Part shown: positions 41,568-50,187 of the stretch, piece after piece
How the letters are laid out: each line of letters begins with the position of its first letter
How positions within the stretch are numbered: the stretch's first letter is position 1
Assembly (NCBI RefSeq): GCF_008123515.1
Contig: NZ_VSSR01000038.1
Coordinates: forward strand, 49,509 to 113,508
Origin: Bradyrhizobium cytisi
Lineage (GTDB): Bacteria > Pseudomonadota > Alphaproteobacteria > Rhizobiales > Xanthobacteraceae
Reading direction: 5' to 3'
DNA: 64,000 bases
Position numbers and translations under genes: made by a program
Notes under the pieces: model-generated
What the model saw: the letters and a program-made list of their open reading frames with translations, nothing else
Database searches by the model: none
Told to the model about the DNA's origin: nothing

Positions 41568-43854
41568 ATTGTTTGCCTCGCTGGCGCGTTTGGGTCGCGG
41601 GGGCGAGCTCGTCGAGCACCACGCCGACGAGCTTGCGCTGGGCACTGCCGAGTGCGGCCAGAATCTCTTCCATGCTGTCATTGATGTCGAGGCTGGTCGG
41701 CAGCACCGCCACCAGCGCATCGGCGCTATCGAGCAGCTTGCGGCCGGCGGCAGAAAGCGGCATCGCGGGGCCGTCGAGAATGACGACGTCATAACCGCCG
41801 GCCGAGCGCGCCTGCGCGATCGCCTTGCGGATGGCATCAGCGGCCTTGCCGGCATCGCTCTCGGCCGCCGGCAACACCGAGATGCCGTTGACGGTCTTGA
41901 TCTCGCGCGCAGTTTTGGCTCCGATCGAGAGCCAGCCAAGCTTGCTCGGCTCGCTCTTGCCGGGACGATTGACCTTGCTCGAGAGCCTGTGCGCCTGATG
42001 GTCCGCGTCGATCATCAGCACGCGGCTGCCGTCGCGCGCGGCTGCGAGCGCGAAATTCAGTGCGGCCACACTGCGCCCGGTGGTGTCGCCGGCGCCGACC
42101 AGCGCCATCACCGGCATGGTTTTGCCGCCGGCTCGACGAGCCATCGCCGCCCGCATATCGCGCAAGGCGTTGAGCAGCGTCGTCAGCGGAAATCCGGGGC
42201 GCAGCGTCGGCCAGCCGACGCGGGTCAGATCGACGCCACCGCCGGTGGCGAGAATGGCGCCGAGCGTGCGGATCACGTCGGCTTCCTGAAGGCGGGCGAT
42301 CAGTGGTTTCTCGACCAGCGCGAGCGCAGGTGGAGGCGCGGCCGCTTCGGGCTGAGGTCTCGTAAGATCCTGCGCGGGCGTGCGCTCGCGGCGGCTCGGT
42401 TCGGGCGCGGTCGCGCCGTTGAACAGATGCTCGGCCGCGACGAACCAGGAGGCGGCGGCAAGTGCGCCGAAGATGAAGCCGATCATGGCGAACAGGCTCA
42501 TCGCCGGCGGGAACGAGCGCCGTTGCGGCACCGTGGCCTCGCCGATAACCCGGGCCGCGGAGGTGTTCAGGGTCTCCTGCTCCTCGGTCTCGCGCGAGCG
42601 CTTGAGGAAGGATTGATAGACGTCGCGGCTGGCTTCGGCCTCGCGCTCGAGCTCGCGCAGGCGCACGGCGGCCTGGCTGAGCTGCACGCTCTGCCGCTTC
42701 TGCACCTCCAGCGCCCGGTTGAGCGACGCCTCATAGTCGCGGGCACGGGTCAGATCGTTCTTGGCCGATTGCGCAAAGCGCTCGATCTCCTCGCTGATGG
42801 TGCGCTTGAGATCCTCGACCTGCTTTTCGGTCTGGCGCAGTGCCGGGTGGCGCGGGCCGAGCTCGGCGGTCTGCTCCGCATATTTCTTGCGGGCGTCGGC
42901 ATATTGCGCGCGCAGGTTCGCGATCGTCGGCGATTGCAGCGCTTCGGGAATGGCGCCGGCATCCGCGGCGGTCCGCTTGTTTGCCTCGATCTGGTCCAGC
43001 CGTGCCTGCGCGTCCATCGTCGCCGCGCGAGCCGCGGAGAGCCGCTGGTTGCTGGAGGAGAGCTGCTGATCAGATATCAGCGCGTCCTGGGTGCCGACAA
43101 AATTGTTTTGCGCCTTGTAGGTGGCAAGTGCTGTTTCGGCGTTGCGCAGCCGTTCGCGCAGCTCCTTCAGCCGGCCGGACAGTTCGCTGGTCGCGCGCCG
43201 CGCCGCCAGGGCCTGCGAGTTGCGGGACTCTGTCAGATAGACGTTGGTCAAGGTGTTGGCGAGCATCGCCGCTTTGGCGGGGTCGGTCGACCAGACCTCG
43301 ATATCGACGATGAAGCTCTTTTCGGTCTTGCGGATGGTGATGTGCTTGTTCAGCGCGTCGAGGGCGGCGAGTTGCACGTCCTTGATGTCCGCAGCGGAGG
43401 GAGCACGGGGCTGGAGACCGATCAGGCCGAGCAGTGACGACATCGGGCTATTGCCATCACCACCGCTGCCGAATTCGGGATCCTTGTCGAGATTGGCTTG
43501 CTGGATCACTCGCAGCAATACGCTGTTGGACGTGATCAGGCGTGCCTGGCTTTCGATCACCATCGACATGCCGGAGAGATCTTGCGCGCGCGGCGTGAGC
43601 TCGCGATCGACGAGCTGGAGCTCGCGAGGATCGACGTAAAGCTGGGCGGTCGCGGTGTAGCGGGGCGTCAGGCTCTTGCCGACGGTGACGGCGAGGCACG
43701 CGCCGATCAGCGCGGCAGAAGCAATCGCAATCTTGCGCCGCCATAGCAGGCGGACGAGCTCCAGCACGTTGAAGCTGGCCTCGGATGTCCGCTGCGGGGC
43801 CTCCGACATGGTCGGATGTCTGGCCCGGTCGATCGGCTGGTTATAGTCAAGCAT
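41560..43854 (-). CDS. Wzc/ExoP-like polysaccharide chain-length/transport protein with degenerate kinase domain
   Basis: 764 residues: Wzz domain with the first membrane helix (IAIASAALIGACLAVTVG), a long periplasmic coiled coil (about 190-430, rich in Ala/Glu/Arg), second helix (MSLFAMIGFIFGALAAASWFV), then a cytoplasmic BY-kinase-like domain. Walker A reads VGAGDTTGRSVAALN near 585, with Arg in place of the catalytic Lys; Walker A' (VLMIDAD) and Walker B (VVILDGP) remain. The C-terminus has a single Tyr and no tyrosine cluster. It probably sets chain length and assembly without normal autophosphorylation. A downstream ATG at 43809 is an alternative start. Confidence 0.88.
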   Translation of the reverse strand: MLDYNQPIDRARHPTMSEAPQRTSEASFNVLELVRLLWRRKIAIASAALIGACLAVTVGKSLTPRYTATAQLYVDPRELQLVDRELTPRAQDLSGMSMVIESQARLITSNSVLLRVIQQANLDKDPEFGSGGDGNSPMSSLLGLIGLQPRAPSAADIKDVQLAALDALNKHITIRKTEKSFIVDIEVWSTDPAKAAMLANTLTNVYLTESRNSQALAARRATSELSGRLKELRERLRNAETALATYKAQNNFVGTQDALISDQQLSSSNQRLSAARAATMDAQARLDQIEANKRTAADAGAIPEALQSPTIANLRAQYADARKKYAEQTAELGPRHPALRQTEKQVEDLKRTISEEIERFAQSAKNDLTRARDYEASLNRALEVQKRQSVQLSQAAVRLRELEREAEASRDVYQSFLKRSRETEEQETLNTSAARVIGEATVPQRRSFPPAMSLFAMIGFIFGALAAASWFVAAEHLFNGATAPEPSRRERTPAQDLTRPQPEAAAPPPALALVEKPLIARLQEADVIRTLGAILATGGGVDLTRVGWPTLRPGFPLTTLLNALRDMRAAMARRAGGKTMPVMALVGAGDTTGRSVAALNFALAAARDGSRVLMIDADHQAHRLSSKVNRPGKSEPSKLGWLSIGAKTAREIKTVNGISVLPAAESDAGKAADAIRKAIAQARSAGGYDVVILDGPAMPLSAAGRKLLDSADALVAVLPTSLDINDSMEEILAALGSAQRKLVGVVLDELAPATQTRQRGKQYA

Positions 43855-44070
43855 AATCCCCAGCTTTCATTCCAACGCCCGCGCGCTGAGGGGTTACTCT
43901 TCGCTTTACGCCTCGCACCGGGGAAATAGGTGCGCAATCAACGCAACAGGGAAAATTAACCATACTCATTGAGGGACTATTCACCGAAATGGCAAACAAA
44001 GCGTTTAAGCGCAGGTCGCCATTTGCCGCGTCGTCGTGACGCCCCGGCGGCAGCGCTCCCTCAGTGATTA

Positions 44071-44085
44071 ACGGTTCGTTACCGT
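44071..44085. promoter_or_regulatory. Inverted repeat ACGGT-N5-ACCGT
   Basis: A 15-bp palindrome in the 297-bp gap between the methyltransferase 3' end and the Wzc-like start. The size fits a small operator, but nothing else supports it. Confidence 0.25.
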
Positions 44086-44151
44086 GCGTACCTCGCGGCG
44101 CGCGCGCGTGCGGCTTCGCAGCGTGACAGCCGGCCAGCGCGCGCATGACCG

Positions 44152-44952
44152 TCAGCGCTTTCGCAGGATGACGTGATAGTCGCCGCGGCGGACGTCGGTG
44201 CCGCGAGGAAGCACGGCGTTCATCATCGCGGCGCCGGCGTCGACGAGGGCGGCGAACAGCGGCTTGCGCTGGCGCATCTCGGGATAGCGCGGGCTCTCGA
44301 CCTCGCGGCGGTAGATCATCTCCAGGCCATGGTCCACGGCGAACGCTTCGAGTTTCGACAGCGTCACCAGCGGGTGGAAGAAGGTCGGGAACGGCGCCTC
44401 GCCGGGCAGGCCGGCGGTCCTGATGCCGCGGATAGTGCGGTAGAACCAGACATGAAACCAGTGCGGCGAATATTTGGTGACGACGCCGGACAGCGAGCGT
44501 GGATTGGGCGCCCCGATCAGGATCATGCCGCCGCGCTTGAGCGCATCGCGGAAGTTTAGGAGCGCCGCCTCGACGTCGGGCAAGTGCTCGATCACGTTGT
44601 AGCAGATCACGACGTCGAACGTTTCCGGGCCGAAACGATAGGTCTGGACGTCGCCGAGGATCGCCTCGTCGGCGTAGGTGTTGTTGCGGACCTGGTCTTC
44701 GTCGATATCGACGACGATCACACGGCTGCGGCCGAGCACGTCCATGGGCAGGAAGCTCGAGGAGCCGCCGCCGGCCTCGTAGATTGCAAGCCGGCCCTGC
44801 GGCAGCTCGCGGCGCAGCACCTCGTGAACGCCGAGCAGGCTGTCGCGGGCTTCGCCGGCGACGAGGTCGAGCAGAGCCTGGGTGTGCGCGGGACTTGTGA
44901 GGTTTTGGGCACTGGTAGGCGTCGCGAGATCGATCGTGGCTGACTTGTTCAT
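44152..44952 (-). CDS. SAM-dependent methyltransferase (class I) in polysaccharide locus
   Basis: 266 residues. LAIYEAGGGSSSFLPMD is the SAM-binding motif I, followed by VIVVDIDEDQVRNN (acidic ribose contact), TFDVVICYNVIEHL and GGMILIGAPNPRSLSGV. The Rossmann-type fold and length resemble sugar or lipid-linked-glycan methyltransferases (Methyltransf_11/23). It lies 297 bp downstream-facing from the Wzc-like gene on the same strand. A role capping or decorating an exopolysaccharide is inferred from context. Confidence 0.85.
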   Translation of the reverse strand: MNKSATIDLATPTSAQNLTSPAHTQALLDLVAGEARDSLLGVHEVLRRELPQGRLAIYEAGGGSSSFLPMDVLGRSRVIVVDIDEDQVRNNTYADEAILGDVQTYRFGPETFDVVICYNVIEHLPDVEAALLNFRDALKRGGMILIGAPNPRSLSGVVTKYSPHWFHVWFYRTIRGIRTAGLPGEAPFPTFFHPLVTLSKLEAFAVDHGLEMIYRREVESPRYPEMRQRKPLFAALVDAGAAMMNAVLPRGTDVRRGDYHVILRKR

Positions 44953-45343
44953 GTTTTTCTGACCGCGCTTGTTCGACTCAAATTTACAGGAAAAATATCT
45001 CGTGCCCGAAGAGCAAATCTGATGCCGCAGGCCTTCACCGGTCGCGGTGCTTACGGCCGGGTTAATCCGGCCATGCGTTAACTACGGCATTGTCCATGTT
45101 ACGCTGTTGGCGGGTGATGGACTGCAAATTGCAGTACCACGCGCGCAGGAATTCGCAGGGAAAACACGCGAAAGCGGTTAAGCGCATGATAGGACGCGTC
45201 ATAGCGGGCACACTAGCGTCGCGGTGCAGCTTGAGCGCTGCAGCAGGCCGTTCATCTTGGGACGTATCTGTCCCGCCCGGCCGTATCGCCTTGGGACTAT
45301 GGACGCAGGGCTTTTTCAACATATCTCGGTCATCTAGAACGCC
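44953..45343. other. 391-bp divergent intergenic region in polysaccharide locus
   Basis: Separates the methyltransferase and a glycosyltransferase that point away from each other. It holds the perfect inverted repeat GGCCGG-GTTAAT-CCGGCC (45056-45073) and an A/T-rich stretch near 44980. A short open frame inside it (45090-45347) has no ribosome site or coding character and is not called. Promoters for both genes must lie here. Confidence 0.5.
45056..45073. promoter_or_regulatory. Perfect inverted repeat GGCCGG-N6-CCGGCC
   Basis: The 6-bp arms flank GTTAAT. It could be a regulator site or RNA hairpin in the divergent control region of the polysaccharide genes. No known consensus was matched. 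Confidence 0.35.
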
Positions 45344-46372
45344 ATGACGCTGATCCCGATCGATTTGTCCGCCAGCCGGATCTCGGATGCCGTGCGCGAT
45401 CCCAACCGGGAGATCGCCGCGAGCTCGCGCGTCATCGATCTCTCGGTCGGCATCGTCGTCTGCATTCCCTGCTTCCGTCGCCCCGACCATCTGCGGCTGA
45501 CGCTGGACTCGCTCGTCAACCAGCGCACCCCGCGCGCCTTTGCGGTGGTCATGGTCGAGAACGACGCGGCCGGGCGCGCGAGCGCGCCGGTGGCCGCGGA
45601 GTATCTCACTTCGGGCAAGCTCCAGGGCATCTGCCTGGTCGAGAAGCGGCAGGGCAATTGCCAGGCGATCAACGCCGCGTTCGAGACGGCGCAGGCGCTG
45701 TTTCCGGCTGCGACCCGCTTCCTGATGATCGATGATGACGAGATCGCTTCGCCCGACTGGCTCGAGCTGATGGTTCGCACTGCGGAGGCGACCGGTGCCG
45801 ACGTGGTCGGCGGTCCGGTGCTTCCGGTGTTCGACGACCACAGCCGGCCCTGGCTCGCTCGCCATCCCGCCTTCTGTCCCGCTTACGACTACACCGGTGC
45901 GGTGCCGCTGATCTACGGCTGCGGCAACTGCCTGATCACCCGCGCGGCGTTCGAGCGGCTCGGCAGCCCTGCCTTCGATCTACAATTCAATTTCCTTGGC
46001 GGCGGAGACTGCGACTTCTTCTATCGCGGCCGCAATGCCGGCATGAATTTCCATTGGACCGCGGAGGCCGTCATCACCGAGACCGTGCCGCAAGACCGCA
46101 CCAGCCTCGGTTGGATTGCCAGGCGCGGCCTGCGCATCGGCGCGATCAACTATCGTGTGCAGATCAAGGCTGCGCCAGGCGCGGCGGCGCGGGCGCGGGT
46201 GTTTGCGCGGATGCTCGGGCGGTTGCCGCTGTCGCTGGTCCGCTCGGCTCGCCTGCTGACGTCATCGAAAGCCGTCGTCGCGATGCACCCCGTATTGGTG
46301 GCCGTCGGTTCTGCGCTCGCGGCTTTTGGTTTTGATCCGAAGCCCTACAAGGCCTCGACGACCGTCTCCTGA
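45344..46372 (+). CDS. Glycosyltransferase family 2
   Basis: 342 residues. GT-A fold: VCIPCFRRPDHLRLTLDSLVNQ at the N-terminus, the metal-binding DDDE (FLMIDDDEIASPDWLELM) near residue 130, and GGGDCDFFYR in the acceptor region (GG-D/E block). The C-terminus has a hydrophobic, basic stretch that may bind the membrane. Transfers a sugar from a nucleotide donor to a growing polysaccharide repeat; sugar unknown. No strong ribosome site precedes the ATG, so the start could be a little different. Confidence 0.86.
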   Translation: MTLIPIDLSASRISDAVRDPNREIAASSRVIDLSVGIVVCIPCFRRPDHLRLTLDSLVNQRTPRAFAVVMVENDAAGRASAPVAAEYLTSGKLQGICLVEKRQGNCQAINAAFETAQALFPAATRFLMIDDDEIASPDWLELMVRTAEATGADVVGGPVLPVFDDHSRPWLARHPAFCPAYDYTGAVPLIYGCGNCLITRAAFERLGSPAFDLQFNFLGGGDCDFFYRGRNAGMNFHWTAEAVITETVPQDRTSLGWIARRGLRIGAINYRVQIKAAPGAAARARVFARMLGRLPLSLVRSARLLTSSKAVVAMHPVLVAVGSALAAFGFDPKPYKASTTVS

Positions 46373-46390
46373 CGTGTTCGCGCCGGGGCG

Positions 46391-47437
46391 TCAGATTCCA
46401 AAATAAGACAGAGCGATCCTGATCGCGGACCGCGGCATCGCCTTGAGCGAGCGCCGGCCGACCATGCCGAGATAACCGAGCGCTTCGCGATATCTCCCGA
46501 AGCGGACGGCTTGCGTCGCCGCATAGGTCACGAGGTGGATTTCCGCTGCCTGCCGCAAACGGGGCGCAGTGCCGGCCGGCAGCTTGCCGAGGATCAACTC
46601 ATCGTCGAACACGCGCGCGACCGCTGGAAAGAAGTCTTGCGGCGTCCGCACCGCCGCGTTCATCGTGTTGGCCGTGTGCAGGCGATAATCGAGCAAGAGT
46701 TCTGGCACGTAGGCGAAGTCACCGAGTGCGGCGAGGCGGCACCAGCAATGCCAGTCCTCGCAGTAGCGGAGCGAGACGTCGAAGCCGCCGGTGGCGCGGA
46801 AGGCGTCGGCGCGAACGAGCATGATGCCGCCGTTGACGATGAAATTGCCGCCGGCGAGCGGCTCCAGCACGTTGCCGGACGGCTTGCGGCGTCCCTTCAG
46901 GAGGCCGCGGCGGCCGATCGTCTGTCCCGCGCTGTCGATCGTGTTGTAGTCGCCATAGACCAGCATCGCGCGGGGCGCAGCCTTCGCCGCCGTCAGCAGC
47001 GTCGTCACGGCATTGGGCCGCAGCCGATCATCGGCATCGAGGAACATCAACCAGTCCCCGCGCGCGCTTCGTGCGCCGAGATTTCGCGCAGCCGATACGC
47101 CGCTGGCGTCGTTCATCATCAGACATAGCCGCGGATCGCGGATGGCATGGACGATCGCCACAGTATCATCGGTCGAGCCGTCATCGACGACGATCACCTC
47201 GGAGACATCGGCCTGCGCCAGCGCGCTTGCGATGGTCTCGCCGATATAGGCCGCGGCATTCTTCGCAGGGACGATCACGGAAACCACAGGCGACGTTGCG
47301 CGCGCATCCGCGGCCGCGGCGGCCGGTGCATCGAGCGTGGCGTCGGTGAGGGTCAAGCGATGGCTCGTCGTGTTTAAGAATCTGTTAACCAGGCCGTCGG
47401 CAATCGCGGTCTGAGCTGGCGCGGATGATACCCGCAT
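46391..47437 (-). CDS. Glycosyltransferase family 2
   Basis: 348 residues from the ATG at 47437; a TTG at 47446 would add three. The catalytic GT-A domain is clear: VSVIVPAKNAAAYIGETIASALAQ, VVDDGSTDDTVAI, and the DxD motif FLDADDRLRP near residue 150. RYCEDWHCWCRLAALG is the ED-W acceptor motif. An N-terminal 50-residue extension (NTTSHRLTLTDATLDAPAAA) has no known role. Convergent with the previous glycosyltransferase. It is predicted to be cytoplasmic or peripheral to the inner membrane. Confidence 0.87.
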   Translation of the reverse strand: MRVSSAPAQTAIADGLVNRFLNTTSHRLTLTDATLDAPAAAAADARATSPVVSVIVPAKNAAAYIGETIASALAQADVSEVIVVDDGSTDDTVAIVHAIRDPRLCLMMNDASGVSAARNLGARSARGDWLMFLDADDRLRPNAVTTLLTAAKAAPRAMLVYGDYNTIDSAGQTIGRRGLLKGRRKPSGNVLEPLAGGNFIVNGGIMLVRADAFRATGGFDVSLRYCEDWHCWCRLAALGDFAYVPELLLDYRLHTANTMNAAVRTPQDFFPAVARVFDDELILGKLPAGTAPRLRQAAEIHLVTYAATQAVRFGRYREALGYLGMVGRRSLKAMPRSAIRIALSYFGI

Positions 47438-47557
47438 AACGATCAAATCGTTGCTGCGAAGGCCGTCTCGTCGTCGGTTTCGTAGATTAGCGTTAAACCT
47501 GCTGCGTTAAGTCTGTCGCTGCATTTTCAGAGGTGCGACAGCGGGTCTCATGCGAGA

Positions 47558-48655
47558 ATGCAGGCCCGATTGCCGCGGATGGATCCAGTGCCCGCAAAGA
47601 CATTCGACTACGATCCGGACGACATGATCCTCAACCTGTTCTACGAGGATAAGGACGATCGCTGGGTTCCCGGCGACCGGCATCTGCGGCGCATGGCACG
47701 CAAGATGTTGTTCGGCGAGCCGCGCATGAGCGGACAGCTGCGCGTGTTCCTCAATCTCTGCGCCGGGCTCGACCGGCTCGGCATCCGCTATCGTGTCAAC
47801 GACTACGGCTACATCGGGCAGCATCCCGAGGAAGTCGCCTGCATCATCGGCCGCACCTTCCTGCTCGACAAGTTTGCGTGGAAGAACCCGATCCTGCTTG
47901 GCGTTGCCGCCCACAATCATCCGCTCGACGATCCCGATCTGTTCAAGCGCCTTCCGGTCAAGAAGGTCGTGGTGCCCGGCGACTGGTATGCCGACATGTA
48001 CCGGCCTTATTGGCCGGAGACCGAAGCCTGGCCGGTTGGCATCGACACCGATCTGTGGGCGCCGTCGCGCCCGCGCGACAAGACCGTCGACGTTCTCCTC
48101 TATGACAAGGTCAGCTGGGATCGTGACCGCTACGTGCCGGAGCTGGTCGAGCCGGTTCGCGCGCGGCTGATCAAGGAAGGCCGCTCGTTCACCGAGCTGC
48201 GTTACGGCGGCTACAACGAGGAAGACTATCAGGCCGCGCTGGCGCGTTCGCGCGCGATGATCTTCTTGTGCCAGAACGAGAGCCAGGGCATCGCCTATCA
48301 GCAGGCGCTGTCCTGCGGCGTGCCGGTGTTTGCCTGGGATCCCGGCGGCCCCTGGCCCGATCCCGATTATTATCCGCACCGCGTCCAGTTCGAGCCGGTG
48401 TCGTCGGTGCCCTATTGGGACGATCGCTGCGGTCTCAAATTCGTCGACCGCGCCGGCTTCGAGGACCGCTGGACCGATTTCTGGGCCGGCTGCACCTCGG
48501 GCAAATTCGATCCGCGCGGCTACATCATGGACAACCTGACGCTGGAGGAGCGCGCGCTGCAATATTACGAGATCGCGCGCAGCGTCGCGCGGCAGCAGCG
48601 GGTCGCCGCCACCTCCGGCATGCTGGTTGACGGATGGTTAACGGGGATGGGCTAG
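47558..48655 (+). CDS. Glycosyltransferase family 1-like protein
   Basis: 365 residues (or 358 from the ATG at 47579; neither has a strong ribosome site). The N-terminal part holds YEDKDDRWVPGDRHLRRMARK and the C-terminal half the GT-B donor-binding pattern: FLCQNESQGIAYQQALSCGVPVFAWDPGG, the usual E-x7-E-like block of GT1/GT4 enzymes. Cytoplasmic. It lies 111 bp from the divergent family 2 transferase and 39 bp before the polymerase gene on the same strand, suggesting a short operon with it. Confidence 0.8.
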   Translation: MQARLPRMDPVPAKTFDYDPDDMILNLFYEDKDDRWVPGDRHLRRMARKMLFGEPRMSGQLRVFLNLCAGLDRLGIRYRVNDYGYIGQHPEEVACIIGRTFLLDKFAWKNPILLGVAAHNHPLDDPDLFKRLPVKKVVVPGDWYADMYRPYWPETEAWPVGIDTDLWAPSRPRDKTVDVLLYDKVSWDRDRYVPELVEPVRARLIKEGRSFTELRYGGYNEEDYQAALARSRAMIFLCQNESQGIAYQQALSCGVPVFAWDPGGPWPDPDYYPHRVQFEPVSSVPYWDDRCGLKFVDRAGFEDRWTDFWAGCTSGKFDPRGYIMDNLTLEERALQYYEIARSVARQQRVAATSGMLVDGWLTGMG

Positions 48656-48694
48656 ACCTCTGAGGTCCCCCATCCTCCCACCCGGCCTAGAGGC

Positions 48695-50047
48695 ATGGAT
48701 CGCAGCGCCGCAGACATGACTGACGTCGAGGCCCGTTCGCTCGGCCATGCGCTGCGCGACGAGCTCGCCAAGCTGAATGTCGTCCAGGTGGCGCGCTGCC
48801 TCATTATGGTGGCGGCCCTGCTGCTGGTCATGATCACGCTCGATCCGTTTCCGGACCTGCGCAGCGAGGACGTCGCCACCGTCGTCGGCGGGCGCATGGC
48901 GCTGAACTACATTACCTTCGGCCTGCTCGGCGCAATCGGCGTGATGCTCGTTCTCACCACCGATGCGCCCTCGCTGAAGACCCTGGTGACGCCGCTGCAT
49001 CTCTGCCTGGTCGGCTGGATGCTGATCAACGTCGTTCTGTCGGAGAGCCGCGAGGTCTCGATCCAGCGCTTCGTGCTCGCAGCCAGCGTCACCTCGCTCG
49101 CGGTGATCCTGCCGCTGCTGCCGCCGACGCAGCGGAGCTTTAACCTCTGCCTCGGCGGCGCCGCGCTGGTGCTGCTGGCGCTGTGCTTTCTCGGGGTCTT
49201 TCTCGCCCCGCAATATTCGATCCATAGCGCGCTCGACATCACCGAGCCGCAGCTCGCCGGCGACTGGCGCGGCAGCTTTGGCCACAAGAACGTCGCCTCG
49301 CCGGTGATGACCATCCTGGTCTATGTCGGTATCTACCTGTCTGCCGTCGGCTCCTTCGTGATGGGGCCCGCGGTCGCCCTGCTGGCCGGCATCTTCCTGA
49401 TCTTCACCGGCGGCAAGACATCGTCGGTGCTGTGCCTGGCGATTTATGCGCTGGCGTCGCTGGTCTACGTCACGCGCAGCCTGTGGCTAAAGCGGATCAT
49501 CTGCTTCGCGCCGCTGATCGTGATGAATCTGCTGACGGTCGGCAGCGTCCTGAGCCCGGCGCTTGGCAGCATCACGCGAGCGCTTCCGGTCGATCCCACC
49601 TTCACCGGCCGTTCCGACATCTGGGAATTCGCGCTGGCAGCGGTGGCGGAAAAGCCGATCACCGGCCATGGCTATGCGGCATTCTGGGACGACGTGACCG
49701 CGCGGCAGACCGCAAAAGGCTCCGAATGGGCGGTGACTGCGGCGCACAGCCACAACAGCTATCTCGATCTCGCCGTCACCATCGGCCTGCCGGGCCTGTT
49801 GCTGGTCGTCCTCATCTTCGTCCTGGCGCCGCTTCGCAATTTCCAGGAGACCCAGGCTCACAACCGCAGCAACGCGCTGGGCAAGCTGTTCCTGACCATC
49901 TGGCTGTTCGGCCTGTATTTCGGGACGACCGAGACCTTCTTGCTCGAGCGGCAGAACCCGGTCTGGTTCATGTTCGCGCTCGCGGCCGCCGGGTTGCATT
50001 TCCTGGCCCGGTTCCAATGCGTCGCGCAAATGGAACCCGATCGCTGA
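48695..50047 (+). CDS. O-antigen ligase / Wzy-type polysaccharide polymerase
   Basis: 450 residues with about eleven membrane segments. The Wzy_C/WaaL pattern is visible: DWRGSFGHKNVASPVM, FTGRSDIWEFALAAVAEKPITGHGY and AHSHNSYLDLAVTIGLPGLL, in the order and spacing of the large periplasmic loop. The family polymerises or ligates lipid-linked repeat units on the periplasmic side. With the Wzc-like and glycosyltransferase genes it supports a Wzy-dependent exopolysaccharide; flippase (Wzx) and initiating transferase genes are not in this window. Confidence 0.88.
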   Translation: MDRSAADMTDVEARSLGHALRDELAKLNVVQVARCLIMVAALLLVMITLDPFPDLRSEDVATVVGGRMALNYITFGLLGAIGVMLVLTTDAPSLKTLVTPLHLCLVGWMLINVVLSESREVSIQRFVLAASVTSLAVILPLLPPTQRSFNLCLGGAALVLLALCFLGVFLAPQYSIHSALDITEPQLAGDWRGSFGHKNVASPVMTILVYVGIYLSAVGSFVMGPAVALLAGIFLIFTGGKTSSVLCLAIYALASLVYVTRSLWLKRIICFAPLIVMNLLTVGSVLSPALGSITRALPVDPTFTGRSDIWEFALAAVAEKPITGHGYAAFWDDVTARQTAKGSEWAVTAAHSHNSYLDLAVTIGLPGLLLVVLIFVLAPLRNFQETQAHNRSNALGKLFLTIWLFGLYFGTTETFLLERQNPVWFMFALAAAGLHFLARFQCVAQMEPDR

Positions 50048-50187
50048 CAGCTTGTCGCAGTCGTGCGTTTCATATCGGGACACGGGGGCGTTGCGCGCGC
50101 TGCGACGGTATCGGCTTAACGATAAGCATCGACGTAACTTGTGGTCTGCGACAAAACATAATCTATCTGGACACGTTCAGTAACCGT

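Noticed and set aside
45090..45347. 85-codon open frame in the polysaccharide divergent gap
   Set aside because: No ribosome site, unusual composition and overlap with the start of the following glycosyltransferase; judged non-coding.
49432..50187. Long N-terminal extension of the CelD-like gene
   Set aside because: It overlaps the polymerase gene in another frame; the ATG at 50188 starts the recognisable protein.
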